Shown piece by piece: positions 44,790 to 52,927 of a DNA stretch of 64,000 nt. The DNA lies in the NCBI RefSeq assembly GCF_000330885.1, contig NC_020059.1, positions 2,841,001 through 2,905,000 of the forward strand, given 5' to 3'. Under the pieces are notes generated by a model. That model saw only the letters and a program-made list of their open reading frames with translations. It was not told where the DNA came from and ran no database searches. This DNA is from Rhizobium tropici CIAT 899 (GTDB lineage Bacteria; Pseudomonadota; Alphaproteobacteria; Rhizobiales; Rhizobiaceae). A program made the translations under genes and the position numbers. How positions within the stretch are numbered: position 1 is the first letter of the stretch; every line of letters begins with the position of its first letter.

Positions 44790-46136
44790 ATGACCGAACA
44801 GAAGCAATTGAAGCTTGGGGCCTTCATGCGCCCCGTCAGCCTGCATACCGGCGCATGGCGCTACCCCGGCTCCTATCCGGACGCCAACTTCAATTTCCAG
44901 CATATCAAGAGCTTTGCGCAGGAGCTGGAAAAGGCGAAATTCGACGCCTTCTTCATGGCCGATCATCTGGCCGTCCTCAACATGCCGATCGAGGCTTTGA
45001 AGCGCAGCCACACGGTGACCTCCTTCGAGCCCTTTACCCTGCTTTCGGCGCTCGCCGCAGTCACCGACAGGATCGGCCTGGTCGCTACCGCGTCGACGAC
45101 CTTCGACCAGCCCTATCACATCGCGCGCCGCTTCGCCTCGCTCGACCACATCAGCGGCGGCCGCGCCGGCTGGAATATCGTCACGACCTCCAATCCCGAC
45201 GCCGCCCTGAACTTCGGCCTCGAGGAGCATGTGGAACATGGCGAGCGCTATCATCGCGCCCGTGAATTCTACGATGTCGTCACTGGCCTCTGGGACAGCT
45301 TCGCCGACGACGCCTTCATCCGCAACGCCGAGACTGGCATCTTCTTCGACCCGGACAAGATGCATGTGCTCGCCCACAAGGGCGAGGAGCTCAGCGTTCG
45401 CGGCCCGCTCAACATTGCCCGCTCGCCGCAGGGCTGGCCTGTCATCGTGCAGGCCGGGCAATCCGATGTCGGCCGCCAGCTCGCCGCCGAGACGGCCGAA
45501 GCGGTCTTCGCCGCCCCGCGTAATCTCGCCGATGGCAAGTCTATTTTCGCCGACATCAAGGGACGGATGAAACAGATCGGCCGCAATCCGGATCATCTGA
45601 AGATCCTGCCCGCCGCCTTCATCGTCGTCGGCGACACGATCGAGGAAGCGAAGGCGAAACGAGCAAAGCTCGACAGCCTCGTGCATTACGATAGCGCGAT
45701 TGCATCCCTATCGATCGCGCTGGGACACGATGCATCCAAATTCGACCCAGATGGACCGCTGCCGGAGATTCCGGAGACCAATGCCAGCAAGAGCGGCCGC
45801 GAACGCGTCATCGCCCTTGCCGAAGCTGAAAAGCTCACCGTGCGGCAGCTTGCCCAGCGCCTCGGCGGCTATGCCGGCCTCGCCTTCGTCGGCACGCCGC
45901 AGAGCATCGCCGACGAGATGGAGCAATGGCTGCACGAGGAAGGCTCTGACGGTTTCAACGTCGTCTTCCCCTTCCTGCCGCAGGGCCTGCTTGACGTGAC
46001 CACCCGCGTCGTTCCAGAGCTGCAGCGTCGCGGCATCTTCCGCCGCGACTACGAAGGCACGACATTGCGCGAACACCTCGGCCTGCCGCGCCCGGAAAAC
46101 CGCTTCTTCAAGGCTGCCGCTGAAGCCGCGCAGTAA
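44790..46136 (+). CDS. LLM-class flavin monooxygenase (NtaA/DmoA family)
   Basis: The 448-residue FMNH2-dependent TIM-barrel monooxygenase begins LKLGAFMRPVSLHTGAWRYPGSYPDANFNF and contains FDAFFMADHLAVL and GRAGWNIVTTSNPDAALNFG, signatures of nitrilotriacetate/dimethylsulfide monooxygenase relatives. It uses reduced FMN from a separate reductase, not seen here, to cleave C-N or C-S bonds. It is followed after 10 bases by an AhpD-like protein, so they are co-transcribed. Confidence 0.92.
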   Translation: MTEQKQLKLGAFMRPVSLHTGAWRYPGSYPDANFNFQHIKSFAQELEKAKFDAFFMADHLAVLNMPIEALKRSHTVTSFEPFTLLSALAAVTDRIGLVATASTTFDQPYHIARRFASLDHISGGRAGWNIVTTSNPDAALNFGLEEHVEHGERYHRAREFYDVVTGLWDSFADDAFIRNAETGIFFDPDKMHVLAHKGEELSVRGPLNIARSPQGWPVIVQAGQSDVGRQLAAETAEAVFAAPRNLADGKSIFADIKGRMKQIGRNPDHLKILPAAFIVVGDTIEEAKAKRAKLDSLVHYDSAIASLSIALGHDASKFDPDGPLPEIPETNASKSGRERVIALAEAEKLTVRQLAQRLGGYAGLAFVGTPQSIADEMEQWLHEEGSDGFNVVFPFLPQGLLDVTTRVVPELQRRGIFRRDYEGTTLREHLGLPRPENRFFKAAAEAAQ

Positions 46137-46146
46137 GAGAGATGAC

Positions 46147-46689
46147 ATGAGCCATATCACGCCGATCGACTACGAGACCGCTTCCGACGCCGTGCGCGCC
46201 GAGCATGATCGCGAAGTGCAGCTGCGCGGCCGAATGACGAACATGAAGCGGACATTGCTGCATTCCCCGGTCGCGCATCGCATCTATGCCGAATGGTTTC
46301 CCCTGCGCGAAGAGTTGCGTCCCGCGCTGGACGATCGCGCCGTCTGGCTGCTTTGCCATGCCATCGCGCTCGAATGCCGCTCGATCATCCCGGTCGGCTT
46401 CTTCCGGCGCGCGCTCATCAATGCCGGCCTGACGCCGGAAACGATTGTACCGAGCGAAGACGAGGCTCTCTTGATCGAATTCGGCAAGGCGATCGTCAGG
46501 GATTCCAATGCCATTCCGGAGGAGATCTGGGATCGATTGAAGGCCCGCTACGACGAGCCGACGCTTGCCAACCTCGTCGCCTTCGCAGGGATCATGATCG
46601 CAACGGCAATCTACAACAATGCCGTGAAGGTGGATATCGACCCGGAGCTTGGGCCTTATCTTGAAGGGTTTGAGTTTCCGGCGAAGTAA
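46147..46689 (+). CDS. AhpD/carboxymuconolactone-decarboxylase-like protein without CxxC
   Basis: The 180-residue, mainly helical protein resembles the CMD family (KRTLLHSPVAHRIYAEWFPLREELRPAL; FAGIMIATAIYNNAVKVDID at the end). The region expected to hold the CxxC pair reads ALECRSIIPVGFF, with one cysteine only, so peroxidase activity is unlikely. It is co-transcribed with the LLM monooxygenase and may assist it. Precise function unknown. Confidence 0.75.
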   Translation: MSHITPIDYETASDAVRAEHDREVQLRGRMTNMKRTLLHSPVAHRIYAEWFPLREELRPALDDRAVWLLCHAIALECRSIIPVGFFRRALINAGLTPETIVPSEDEALLIEFGKAIVRDSNAIPEEIWDRLKARYDEPTLANLVAFAGIMIATAIYNNAVKVDIDPELGPYLEGFEFPAK

Positions 46690-46695
46690 CGAAAT

Positions 46696-46851
46696 GCCCC
46701 TCACCCCAACCCTCTCCCCGTTTGACGGGGAGAGGGAGCGACGTCGGTGCCCTCGCCCAACTCAGCGCGAGAGAGGAAACGGCGATGGCGCGGCCATCCC
46801 CTTCTCCCCGTCAAAACGGGGAGAAGGTGCCCGACAGGGCGGATGAGGGGC
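46696..46851. repeat. rhizobial intergenic palindromic repeat, copy 2
   Basis: This copy is also 156 bases long. It has the same GCCCCTCA/TGAGGGGC ends, the same two CTCCCCG...CGGGGAG hairpins and the same GTGCCCGACAGGGCGGA tail as copy 1. The two differ mainly in the centre. It separates the CMD-like gene and the convergent osmC gene and may act as a bidirectional terminator. Confidence 0.85.
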
Positions 46852-46859
46852 TTTAGTGA

Positions 46860-47288
46860 CTATCCCGAAATGACAGTCGAAAACTGCGGATTGCCGCGGA
46901 TCGTGTTGCTCACGGTGCAGATTTCATCTTCGGCGGCGCGCGCGATCGCGTTGCGGATCTCGTCACCGAAATCGCCCTTGATGGTGAAGGCAATGTTGAA
47001 TTTTTCGACGCGGGAAAGACCTTCGGTGGCCTTTTCGCCTGTCACGACGGCGGTGACTTCCGTGAGCTTGTCGAGCACGCCGAGACTGCTCGCCGCCATG
47101 CGGGCGCTCAAGACCAGGCAGGCAGACAGCGACGAATAAAGCAGATCGAGCGGATTGAAACCGGGCTGCGACGGCGAAGTGACGATGTCGATCTCACCGC
47201 CGGTCACCGACGTCACATGCGGAAAGCCGGTGCGGCCGACTGTAGCGGTCGCGCCCGTCTGCCTCGTCTTCACTTTCAGTTCGGCCAT
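46860..47288 (-). CDS. OsmC family protein
   Basis: The 142-residue protein has the OsmC/Ohr redox cysteines Cys57 (SSLSACLVLSARM) and Cys124 (EDEICTVSNTI). ATG 47288 was chosen from the family N-terminus (MAELKVKTRQTGATATVGR); the frame extends upstream to 47474 without homology. OsmC proteins detoxify organic hydroperoxides in the cytoplasm. It is divergent from a glycerate kinase gene. Confidence 0.88.
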   Translation of the reverse strand: MAELKVKTRQTGATATVGRTGFPHVTSVTGGEIDIVTSPSQPGFNPLDLLYSSLSACLVLSARMAASSLGVLDKLTEVTAVVTGEKATEGLSRVEKFNIAFTIKGDFGDEIRNAIARAAEDEICTVSNTIRGNPQFSTVISG

Positions 47289-47500
47289 GTCGAAAATCCT
47301 TGAAATAAAAGCGGGAAACCCTTTCCTTCTACATAGGGATTCATCGCGCAGGACACAATTGCAGTTCGTGGCCCTTGCGCCTTCCAACCAGTTAAGCCAC
47401 CAAATGGTTAAAGGCTCTGAGAAGCAATTCCAGGAAAAGTGCATTAGCGGTTTTCCGTCCGGAATTGCGTACAAACGCTCTAGAAGACAGGCAGTTCGAT

Positions 47501-48766
47501 ATGACCGTTACCGATCCCCGCGCCTTCCTGACCTTGCTGTTCGATGCCGCCGTTCGCGCTGCCGATCCGTTGACTGGTATTCGCTCGCATCTGCCGAAGA
47601 AGCCCAAGGGCCGGACGATCGTCATCGGCGCCGGCAAGGGCTCCGCCCAGATGGCCGCCGCGCTGGAACAACGCTGGGATGGCCCGCTGCAAGGTCTCGT
47701 GGTGACGCGATATGGCTTCTCCGCTCCTTGCCGCCAGATCGAAATCATCGAAGCCGCCCATCCGGTGCCGGATGAGGCGGGCCTCATCGCATCTCGCCGA
47801 TTGTTGAAACTCGTCGAAGGCCTGACGGAGGACGATCTGGTGATCGCGCTGATATCAGGTGGCGGCTCGGCACTGCTGCCATCGCCGGCGGGGTCGCTGA
47901 ACCTTGCCGACGAGATCGCCGTCAATAAGGCGCTGCTGGCATCCGGTGCGCCGATCTCTGCGATGAATGTCATTCGCAAGCATCTGTCGACCATCAAGGG
48001 CGGCCGGCTCGCGGCAGCAGCCCATCCCGCCAAGGTCATCTCGCTCGTCGTCTCGGATATCCCCGGCGATGACCCTGCTTTGGTGGCATCCGGCCCGACG
48101 GTCCCGGGTGCCGGCACGCGCGCCGACGCGCTCGACCTTATCCGCCTCTACCGTATCGAACTGCCTGCGGCCGTTCTCGCCCATATCGAGAAAGCCGAAG
48201 CCGATGCTCCCCGCCCGGACGATCCGCGCTTTGCCGGCAATGAGGTCCATCTCATCGCATCCGCCGGCGTCTCACTGGAGGCCGCTGCCGAGGTGGCGCG
48301 AGCAGCGGGCATCGAAGCCGCCATCCTTTCCGATGCGATCGAGGGCGAGGCTCGCGAAGCCGCCCATGTCCACGCCGCCCTCGCCCGCGAAGTGCTGCAT
48401 CGCAACCGTCCCTTCGCCAAACCGATTGTGCTGCTCTCCGGCGGAGAAACGACGGTGACGCTGAAAGGCAAGGGCAAGGGCGGACGAAACTCGGAATTCC
48501 TTCTGTCTCTAGCGATCGACATCGACGGCCACACCGGGGTCCATGCCATGGCCGCCGACACTGATGGCATCGACGGCAGCGAGGACAATGCCGGCGCCTT
48601 CGCCGATGCGGGTACGGTGACGCGGCTGCGCGGGGCAGGATTGGTTCCCGCCGAGATGTTGGCAAACAACGATGCCTGGACGGCTTTCAACGCGATCGGC
48701 GATCTCTTCGTGCCCGGCCCAACGGGAACGAACGTCAACGACTTCCGCGCCATCCTGATCGTGTAA
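47501..48766 (+). CDS. glycerate 2-kinase (MOFRL family; TtuD/GckA-like)
   Basis: The 421-residue protein has the family N-terminal block (VIGAGKGSAQMAAALEQRW), the LISGGGSALLPSPAGSLNLADE loop, and the MOFRL motif KGKGKGGRNSEFLLSLAIDIDG with AADTDGIDGSEDNAGAF near the C-terminus. It phosphorylates glycerate to 2-phosphoglycerate, typically in tartrate or glyoxylate use; older databases call relatives hydroxypyruvate reductase. ATG 47501 is preceded by a weak AGACAGG site. Confidence 0.92.
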   Translation: MTVTDPRAFLTLLFDAAVRAADPLTGIRSHLPKKPKGRTIVIGAGKGSAQMAAALEQRWDGPLQGLVVTRYGFSAPCRQIEIIEAAHPVPDEAGLIASRRLLKLVEGLTEDDLVIALISGGGSALLPSPAGSLNLADEIAVNKALLASGAPISAMNVIRKHLSTIKGGRLAAAAHPAKVISLVVSDIPGDDPALVASGPTVPGAGTRADALDLIRLYRIELPAAVLAHIEKAEADAPRPDDPRFAGNEVHLIASAGVSLEAAAEVARAAGIEAAILSDAIEGEAREAAHVHAALAREVLHRNRPFAKPIVLLSGGETTVTLKGKGKGGRNSEFLLSLAIDIDGHTGVHAMAADTDGIDGSEDNAGAFADAGTVTRLRGAGLVPAEMLANNDAWTAFNAIGDLFVPGPTGTNVNDFRAILIV

Positions 48767-48787
48767 TCCACCAGAAACGGCCTTGAC

Positions 48788-48970
48788 TTAGACGATGGCG
48801 GTGCAATCGTCGCAGCGCCAGTAGGCTGCTGCGGTCGATGCCCATCGGAGGAAATGCCGGCTGCAATGGTCGCACTCGATTTCCACGACATGCGTCCTTT
48901 CGCCAACGATGAATGGCCTGGTCTTGATCCTGCGCTCGCGCTTCCATTGCTCGAGCTTCGTCACGGCCAT
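48788..48970 (-). CDS. small zinc-ribbon-like protein
   Basis: The 60-residue protein has two CxxC pairs, Cys33/Cys36 (ECDHCSRH) and Cys53/Cys56 (RCDDCTA), spaced like a rubredoxin-type zinc knuckle, after a basic N-terminus (KRERRIKTRPF). ATG 48970 has GGAGGG before it; the frame opens at 49009. No known family is recognised. A perfect palindrome, AATCTA-AAA-TAGATT, lies 37 bases upstream. Confidence 0.7.
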   Translation of the reverse strand: MAVTKLEQWKRERRIKTRPFIVGERTHVVEIECDHCSRHFLRWASTAAAYWRCDDCTAIV

Positions 48971-49007
48971 GATTACCCTCCACGCAATACTCGCCTCGAC
49001 AAGCAAC

Positions 49008-49022
49008 AATCTAAAATAGATT
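49008..49022. promoter_or_regulatory. palindrome upstream of the small zinc-ribbon gene
   Basis: AATCTAAAATAGATT has perfect 6-base arms and a 3-base spacer, the same geometry as the CAAWAT-CAT-ATWTTG sites but with different arms. No regulator can be assigned. Confidence 0.35.
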
Positions 49023-49245
49023 CAACTAATAAAAGAAATATTGCAAGTGCGAAGCGATTTTCCGCGCGGCAGGGGGACAGAAATTATCCGTAGTAGTGCA
49101 TGGAAGACATAGTGCACAGGCTTCCGGCCGCGGCGGGATCGCTCCGTTAAAAAATTGTGACAGCGGATATCGCCATTTTCGCGCGCGACGCCATGTCATT
49201 CGTTGGCGATTTTCCATCAAGATAACAATGGGAGGCATACTCATC

Positions 49246-50988
49246 ATGCGCCACTTCCGCCAGCGGGCGATTTCGTCGGTAACCCTGGTCACATTTGCTC
49301 TCTTTTCCGTCACCGCTAGAGCTGCCGCGCCGCCACCGGTCGAGGCGGAGCATGGCATGGTAGTCACCGCTCAACATCTCGCCACCGATGTCGGCGTTGA
49401 AGTGCTGAAGAATGGCGGCAATGCCGTCGATGCCGCCGTTGCGGTCGGCTATGCGCTGGCCGTGGTCTACCCGACCGCCGGCAATATCGGCGGCGGCGGC
49501 TTCATGACCATTCGCATGCGTGACGGAAAGACGACCTTCCTCGATTTCCGCGAGCGCGCGCCCCTGGCAGCGACCAAAGGCATGTATCTCGACGACAAGG
49601 GCAATATCGTCAAAGGCGCCAGCACGGACGGCTATCTCGCCGTCGGCGTCCCGGGCTCAGTCATGGGCTTCGAGACGGCCCGCGAGAAATATGGCACCAA
49701 GTCCCGCCAGGATCTGATCGCGCCGGCCATACGTTATGCCAAGGAAGGCTTCACGCTGAAACAGGCCGATGCCGCCGAGCTGAATGAGGGCAAGGCCTGG
49801 CTGTCGCGCGATCCGGCCACTGCCGCGATCTTCACCAAATCCGACGGCAAGCCCTTCGCGACAGGCGACAAGCTGGTCCAGCCGGATCTCGCCAATGCCC
49901 TATCCGGCATTTCCGATCAGGGGCCGGATGGCTTCTACAAGGGGCCGGTCGCCAACGCCATCGTCAAGGCAAGCCAGGACAAAGGCGGCATTCTGGCAAA
50001 CCAGGATTTCGAACAATACAAGGTCCGCGAACTCGAGCCCGTGAAGTGCAATTATCGCGGCTATGAGATCATCTCCTCGCCACCGCCCTCATCTGGCGGC
50101 GTCATCATCTGCGAAATTCTCAATGTGCTCGAAGGCTATCCGCTCTCCTATACCGGTTATGCCTCGGCCGATACGGTCCATTACATGGTCGAAGCCATGC
50201 GCTACGCCTATGTGGATCGCAACTCGGCGCTCGGCGATCCCGACTTCGTCGACAACCCCGTCGGCAAGCTCCTCGACAAGGCCTATGCCCAGAAGATCCG
50301 CGACAGCATCTCGCCCTATAAGGCCGGCGTTTCCAAGGAGCTGATGCCGAAGGGCCTCGGCGAGAGCCACGAGACGACACATTATTCGATCATCGACAAT
50401 GACGGCAATGCGGTCGCCGTCACCTATACGCTCAACGGCTCCTTCGGTGCCGGCGTCGTAGCGCCCGGCACGGGCATCCTTTTGAACAACGAGATGGATG
50501 ACTTCACCTCCAAGCCCGGCGTGCCCAACCTTTACGGCCTGGTGCAGGGCGAGGCCAATGCCATCCAGCCGAAGAAGACGCCGCTCTCCTCCATGAGCCC
50601 GACGATCGTCACCAAGGATGGCAAGCCCTTCATGGTGATCGGCAGCCCCGGCGGCTCGCGCATCATCACCATCACGCTGGAAGCGATCATCAACGTCATC
50701 GATTTCGGCATGAACATCCAGGAAGCGATCGACGCTCCCCGCATCCATCACCAATGGCTGCCCGACAAGGTCTACATGGAGCCGCGCGCGCTCTCGCCCG
50801 ATACGATCAAGCTTCTGACCGGCATGGGCTACACGGTTCAGGTGGACAACAGCTGGCCGATCTGGGGCCAGGCGGCCGGCATACTTGTCGGGGGCAAGAG
50901 CCTCAGCGACATCGCCAAGGGCGGGGGCGCCCGCTATAACGGCGCCGTGGACAGCCGTGCCGGCTCAGGGCTTGCCGAAGGCTATTGA
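49246..50988 (+). CDS. ggt: gamma-glutamyltranspeptidase
   Basis: The 580-residue periplasmic enzyme has a signal peptide (about 1-27, ending ARAAA) and is made as a precursor that self-cleaves before the nucleophile Thr377 in ETTHYSIIDNDGNAVAVTYTLN. The gamma-glutamyl-binding Arg102 is in DFRERAP, and GSPGGSRIITI near the end is conserved. ATG 49246 was chosen because GGGAGGCAT precedes it; earlier in-frame starts lack a leader. It transfers or hydrolyses gamma-glutamyl groups of glutathione and related conjugates. A strong terminator follows. Confidence 0.95.
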   Translation: MRHFRQRAISSVTLVTFALFSVTARAAAPPPVEAEHGMVVTAQHLATDVGVEVLKNGGNAVDAAVAVGYALAVVYPTAGNIGGGGFMTIRMRDGKTTFLDFRERAPLAATKGMYLDDKGNIVKGASTDGYLAVGVPGSVMGFETAREKYGTKSRQDLIAPAIRYAKEGFTLKQADAAELNEGKAWLSRDPATAAIFTKSDGKPFATGDKLVQPDLANALSGISDQGPDGFYKGPVANAIVKASQDKGGILANQDFEQYKVRELEPVKCNYRGYEIISSPPPSSGGVIICEILNVLEGYPLSYTGYASADTVHYMVEAMRYAYVDRNSALGDPDFVDNPVGKLLDKAYAQKIRDSISPYKAGVSKELMPKGLGESHETTHYSIIDNDGNAVAVTYTLNGSFGAGVVAPGTGILLNNEMDDFTSKPGVPNLYGLVQGEANAIQPKKTPLSSMSPTIVTKDGKPFMVIGSPGGSRIITITLEAIINVIDFGMNIQEAIDAPRIHHQWLPDKVYMEPRALSPDTIKLLTGMGYTVQVDNSWPIWGQAAGILVGGKSLSDIAKGGGARYNGAVDSRAGSGLAEGY

Positions 50989-51344
50989 TCGCCTCGGTGC
51001 CCGCTGAAAACGACGACTCGGACCGGTGCCATCACCAATTGGCACCGGTCTTTTTGCCTATCGCATCCGACCAAACGAGCACATTATCTTACGCGAAAAA
51101 ACCAAGCGTGAGCATTTCGGCGCGATATCGCGCCTATTCATTCACCTCACGTTCATCTGATGCCGTTTGCCCCTGCATGTGCATCATTTTTTTTCATCCC
51201 ATGAATGGGATTTGCGATTTCTGATATAGCAATCGCGTGCAAGCAGGAGTATACAAACCGCCGTTCAAATAGGCCTTCGCGCCATGACCAGACTTGCGGT
51301 TCTGTCTTACGACCCCACCGCACCATCGAGAGCGATCCCCGACA
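50989..51344. other. gene-free region between ggt and the MFS gene
   Basis: This 356-base gap holds the ggt terminator (51021-51055), an AT-rich stretch, and a palindrome ATCCCAT-GA-ATGGGAT (51196-51211) after a run of eight T. No ORF with coding character was found. Confidence 0.5.
51021..51055 (+). terminator. Rho-independent terminator after ggt
   Basis: An 11-bp perfect stem, GACCGGTGCCA / TGGCACCGGTC, with an 8-base loop is followed by TTTTT. Confidence 0.9.
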
Positions 51345-52799
51345 ATGTCGGATCAGATATTCCAGGCCGCCACGACCCGGCGGGCCGCACCGAATTTTCG
51401 TGTAGTAGCGCTTATCGTGGCAAGCGCGATGTTCATGGAACAGCTTGACGCGACCGTGCTCGCAACAGCCCTTCCGACTATGGCGAGAGACTTCGGCGTC
51501 AGCGCGCCGGCCATGAGTATCTCACTGACTTCATACCTTCTCAGCCTGGCGATCTTCATTCCCGCCAGCGGCGCCATCGCCGACCGCTTCGGATCGCGCA
51601 CAGTCTTCCGCTCCGCCATCGCGGTCTTCGTTCTCGGTTCACTTTTGTGTGCCCAGGCGCCGAACCTGTTCTTCCTTGTCCTTGCACGGCTTTTGCAAGG
51701 TCTCGGCGGCGCCATGATGCTGCCGATCGGTCGTCTGGTGCTGATGCGCAGCGTCGCCCGCAAGGACATGGTCAACGCCATGTCCTGGCTGCTGATCCCA
51801 GCCCTCGTCGGCCCCATTCTCGGCCCACCGGTCGGCGGCTTGTTCGTCACCTACCTCGACTGGCGCTGGATCTTCTACATCAACGTGCCGATTGGCATCA
51901 TCGGCTTCATCCTGGTGACGATGTTCATCGAGGAGGTGAAGGGCCCGCGCACCGGCCGCTTCGATCTCTCTGGCTTTATCCTCTCGGGTATTTCGCTGGG
52001 ATCGCTGCTCTTCGGCTTTGAAATGTCGAGCCGCGAGGGTGAAGGCTATCTCGCTGTCTTCCTCATCTCCGTCGGCTTGCTCTTCGGCATCGCCTATCTG
52101 CGCCATGCCCGCAAGCACCCCTCGCCGATCATGGATTTCTCCTTGATGAAGGTGCCGACGTTCCGCACCTCGGTCATCGCCGGTTCGCTGACGCGCATCA
52201 GCCAGGGCGCCCATCCCTTCCTGATCCCGCTGATGCTGCAGCTCGGTTTCGGTCTTTCGGCCGCTGCCGCCGGCCAGATCGCCATTGCGACGGCACTCGG
52301 CTCGATGGCCATGAAGCCGCTGCAGGTCCGCATTCTCCGGACACTCGGCTTCCGCACCGCCCTTATCATCTTCGGGCTGATCGGCACGCTCGGCTATGGC
52401 ATGTGCGCCATCTTCAAGCCGGATTGGCCGCTGCCCGTCATCTTCGTGATCCTGTTCTTCTGCGGGTTCTTCATGTCGTTCCAGTTCACGGCCTACAACA
52501 CGATCGCCTATGACGAGATCGAGCGCGACCGCATGAGCATTGCGACGAGCTTTTACTCGACCTTCCAGCAGCTGATGCTCTCCCTCGGCATCTGCGTCGC
52601 CGCGTTGGCCCTGCATGGCTCGATGCAGTTCCGCGGAGAGACGAAGGCCGAGATGATCGATTTCTCCGTCGCCTTCATCGTCGTCACGGCCATTGCACTG
52701 CTCGCGGTGATCTGGAACGCCAGCTTCTCGCGCACAGCCGGTTCGGAAATCAGCGGCCACCGCCGCAGATCGCCGGAAGACAGCCTCGGCGAGCACTGA
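51345..52799 (+). CDS. MFS transporter, DHA2-like multidrug exporter
   Basis: The 484-residue membrane protein has multiple helices, the DHA2 motif LDATVLATALPTMARDFG (about 33-50) and loop motif GAIADRFGSRTVF. It is a proton-coupled exporter of the EmrB/QacA group. ATG 51345 has only a weak ribosome site; the in-frame ATG at 51294 adds 17 non-hydrophobic residues. A quinone-related fusion enzyme follows 128 bases downstream. Substrate unknown. Confidence 0.92.
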   Translation: MSDQIFQAATTRRAAPNFRVVALIVASAMFMEQLDATVLATALPTMARDFGVSAPAMSISLTSYLLSLAIFIPASGAIADRFGSRTVFRSAIAVFVLGSLLCAQAPNLFFLVLARLLQGLGGAMMLPIGRLVLMRSVARKDMVNAMSWLLIPALVGPILGPPVGGLFVTYLDWRWIFYINVPIGIIGFILVTMFIEEVKGPRTGRFDLSGFILSGISLGSLLFGFEMSSREGEGYLAVFLISVGLLFGIAYLRHARKHPSPIMDFSLMKVPTFRTSVIAGSLTRISQGAHPFLIPLMLQLGFGLSAAAAGQIAIATALGSMAMKPLQVRILRTLGFRTALIIFGLIGTLGYGMCAIFKPDWPLPVIFVILFFCGFFMSFQFTAYNTIAYDEIERDRMSIATSFYSTFQQLMLSLGICVAALALHGSMQFRGETKAEMIDFSVAFIVVTAIALLAVIWNASFSRTAGSEISGHRRRSPEDSLGEH

Positions 52800-52927
52800 T
52801 GCTCGCCTCCCGCCCACTCCTGCAATAGCATCTTTTGTGAACAGTGCCTTCACGGGCGGCGCATTGCATTGAACAATGACCTCGACCTAAATAGCGACCA
52901 GAACGAAATAATAGTCTGGAGCATCCC

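Noticed and set aside
46690..46859. CRISPR-like repeats suggested by the recurring CTCCCCG hairpins
   Set aside because: There are only two hairpins per element and no regular repeat-spacer array. The element is a dispersed palindromic repeat present as whole copies at two places.
51196..51211. A second terminator formed by ATCCCAT-GA-ATGGGAT
   Set aside because: The T-run lies before the stem on the plus strand and becomes A on the minus strand, so neither orientation makes a terminator.
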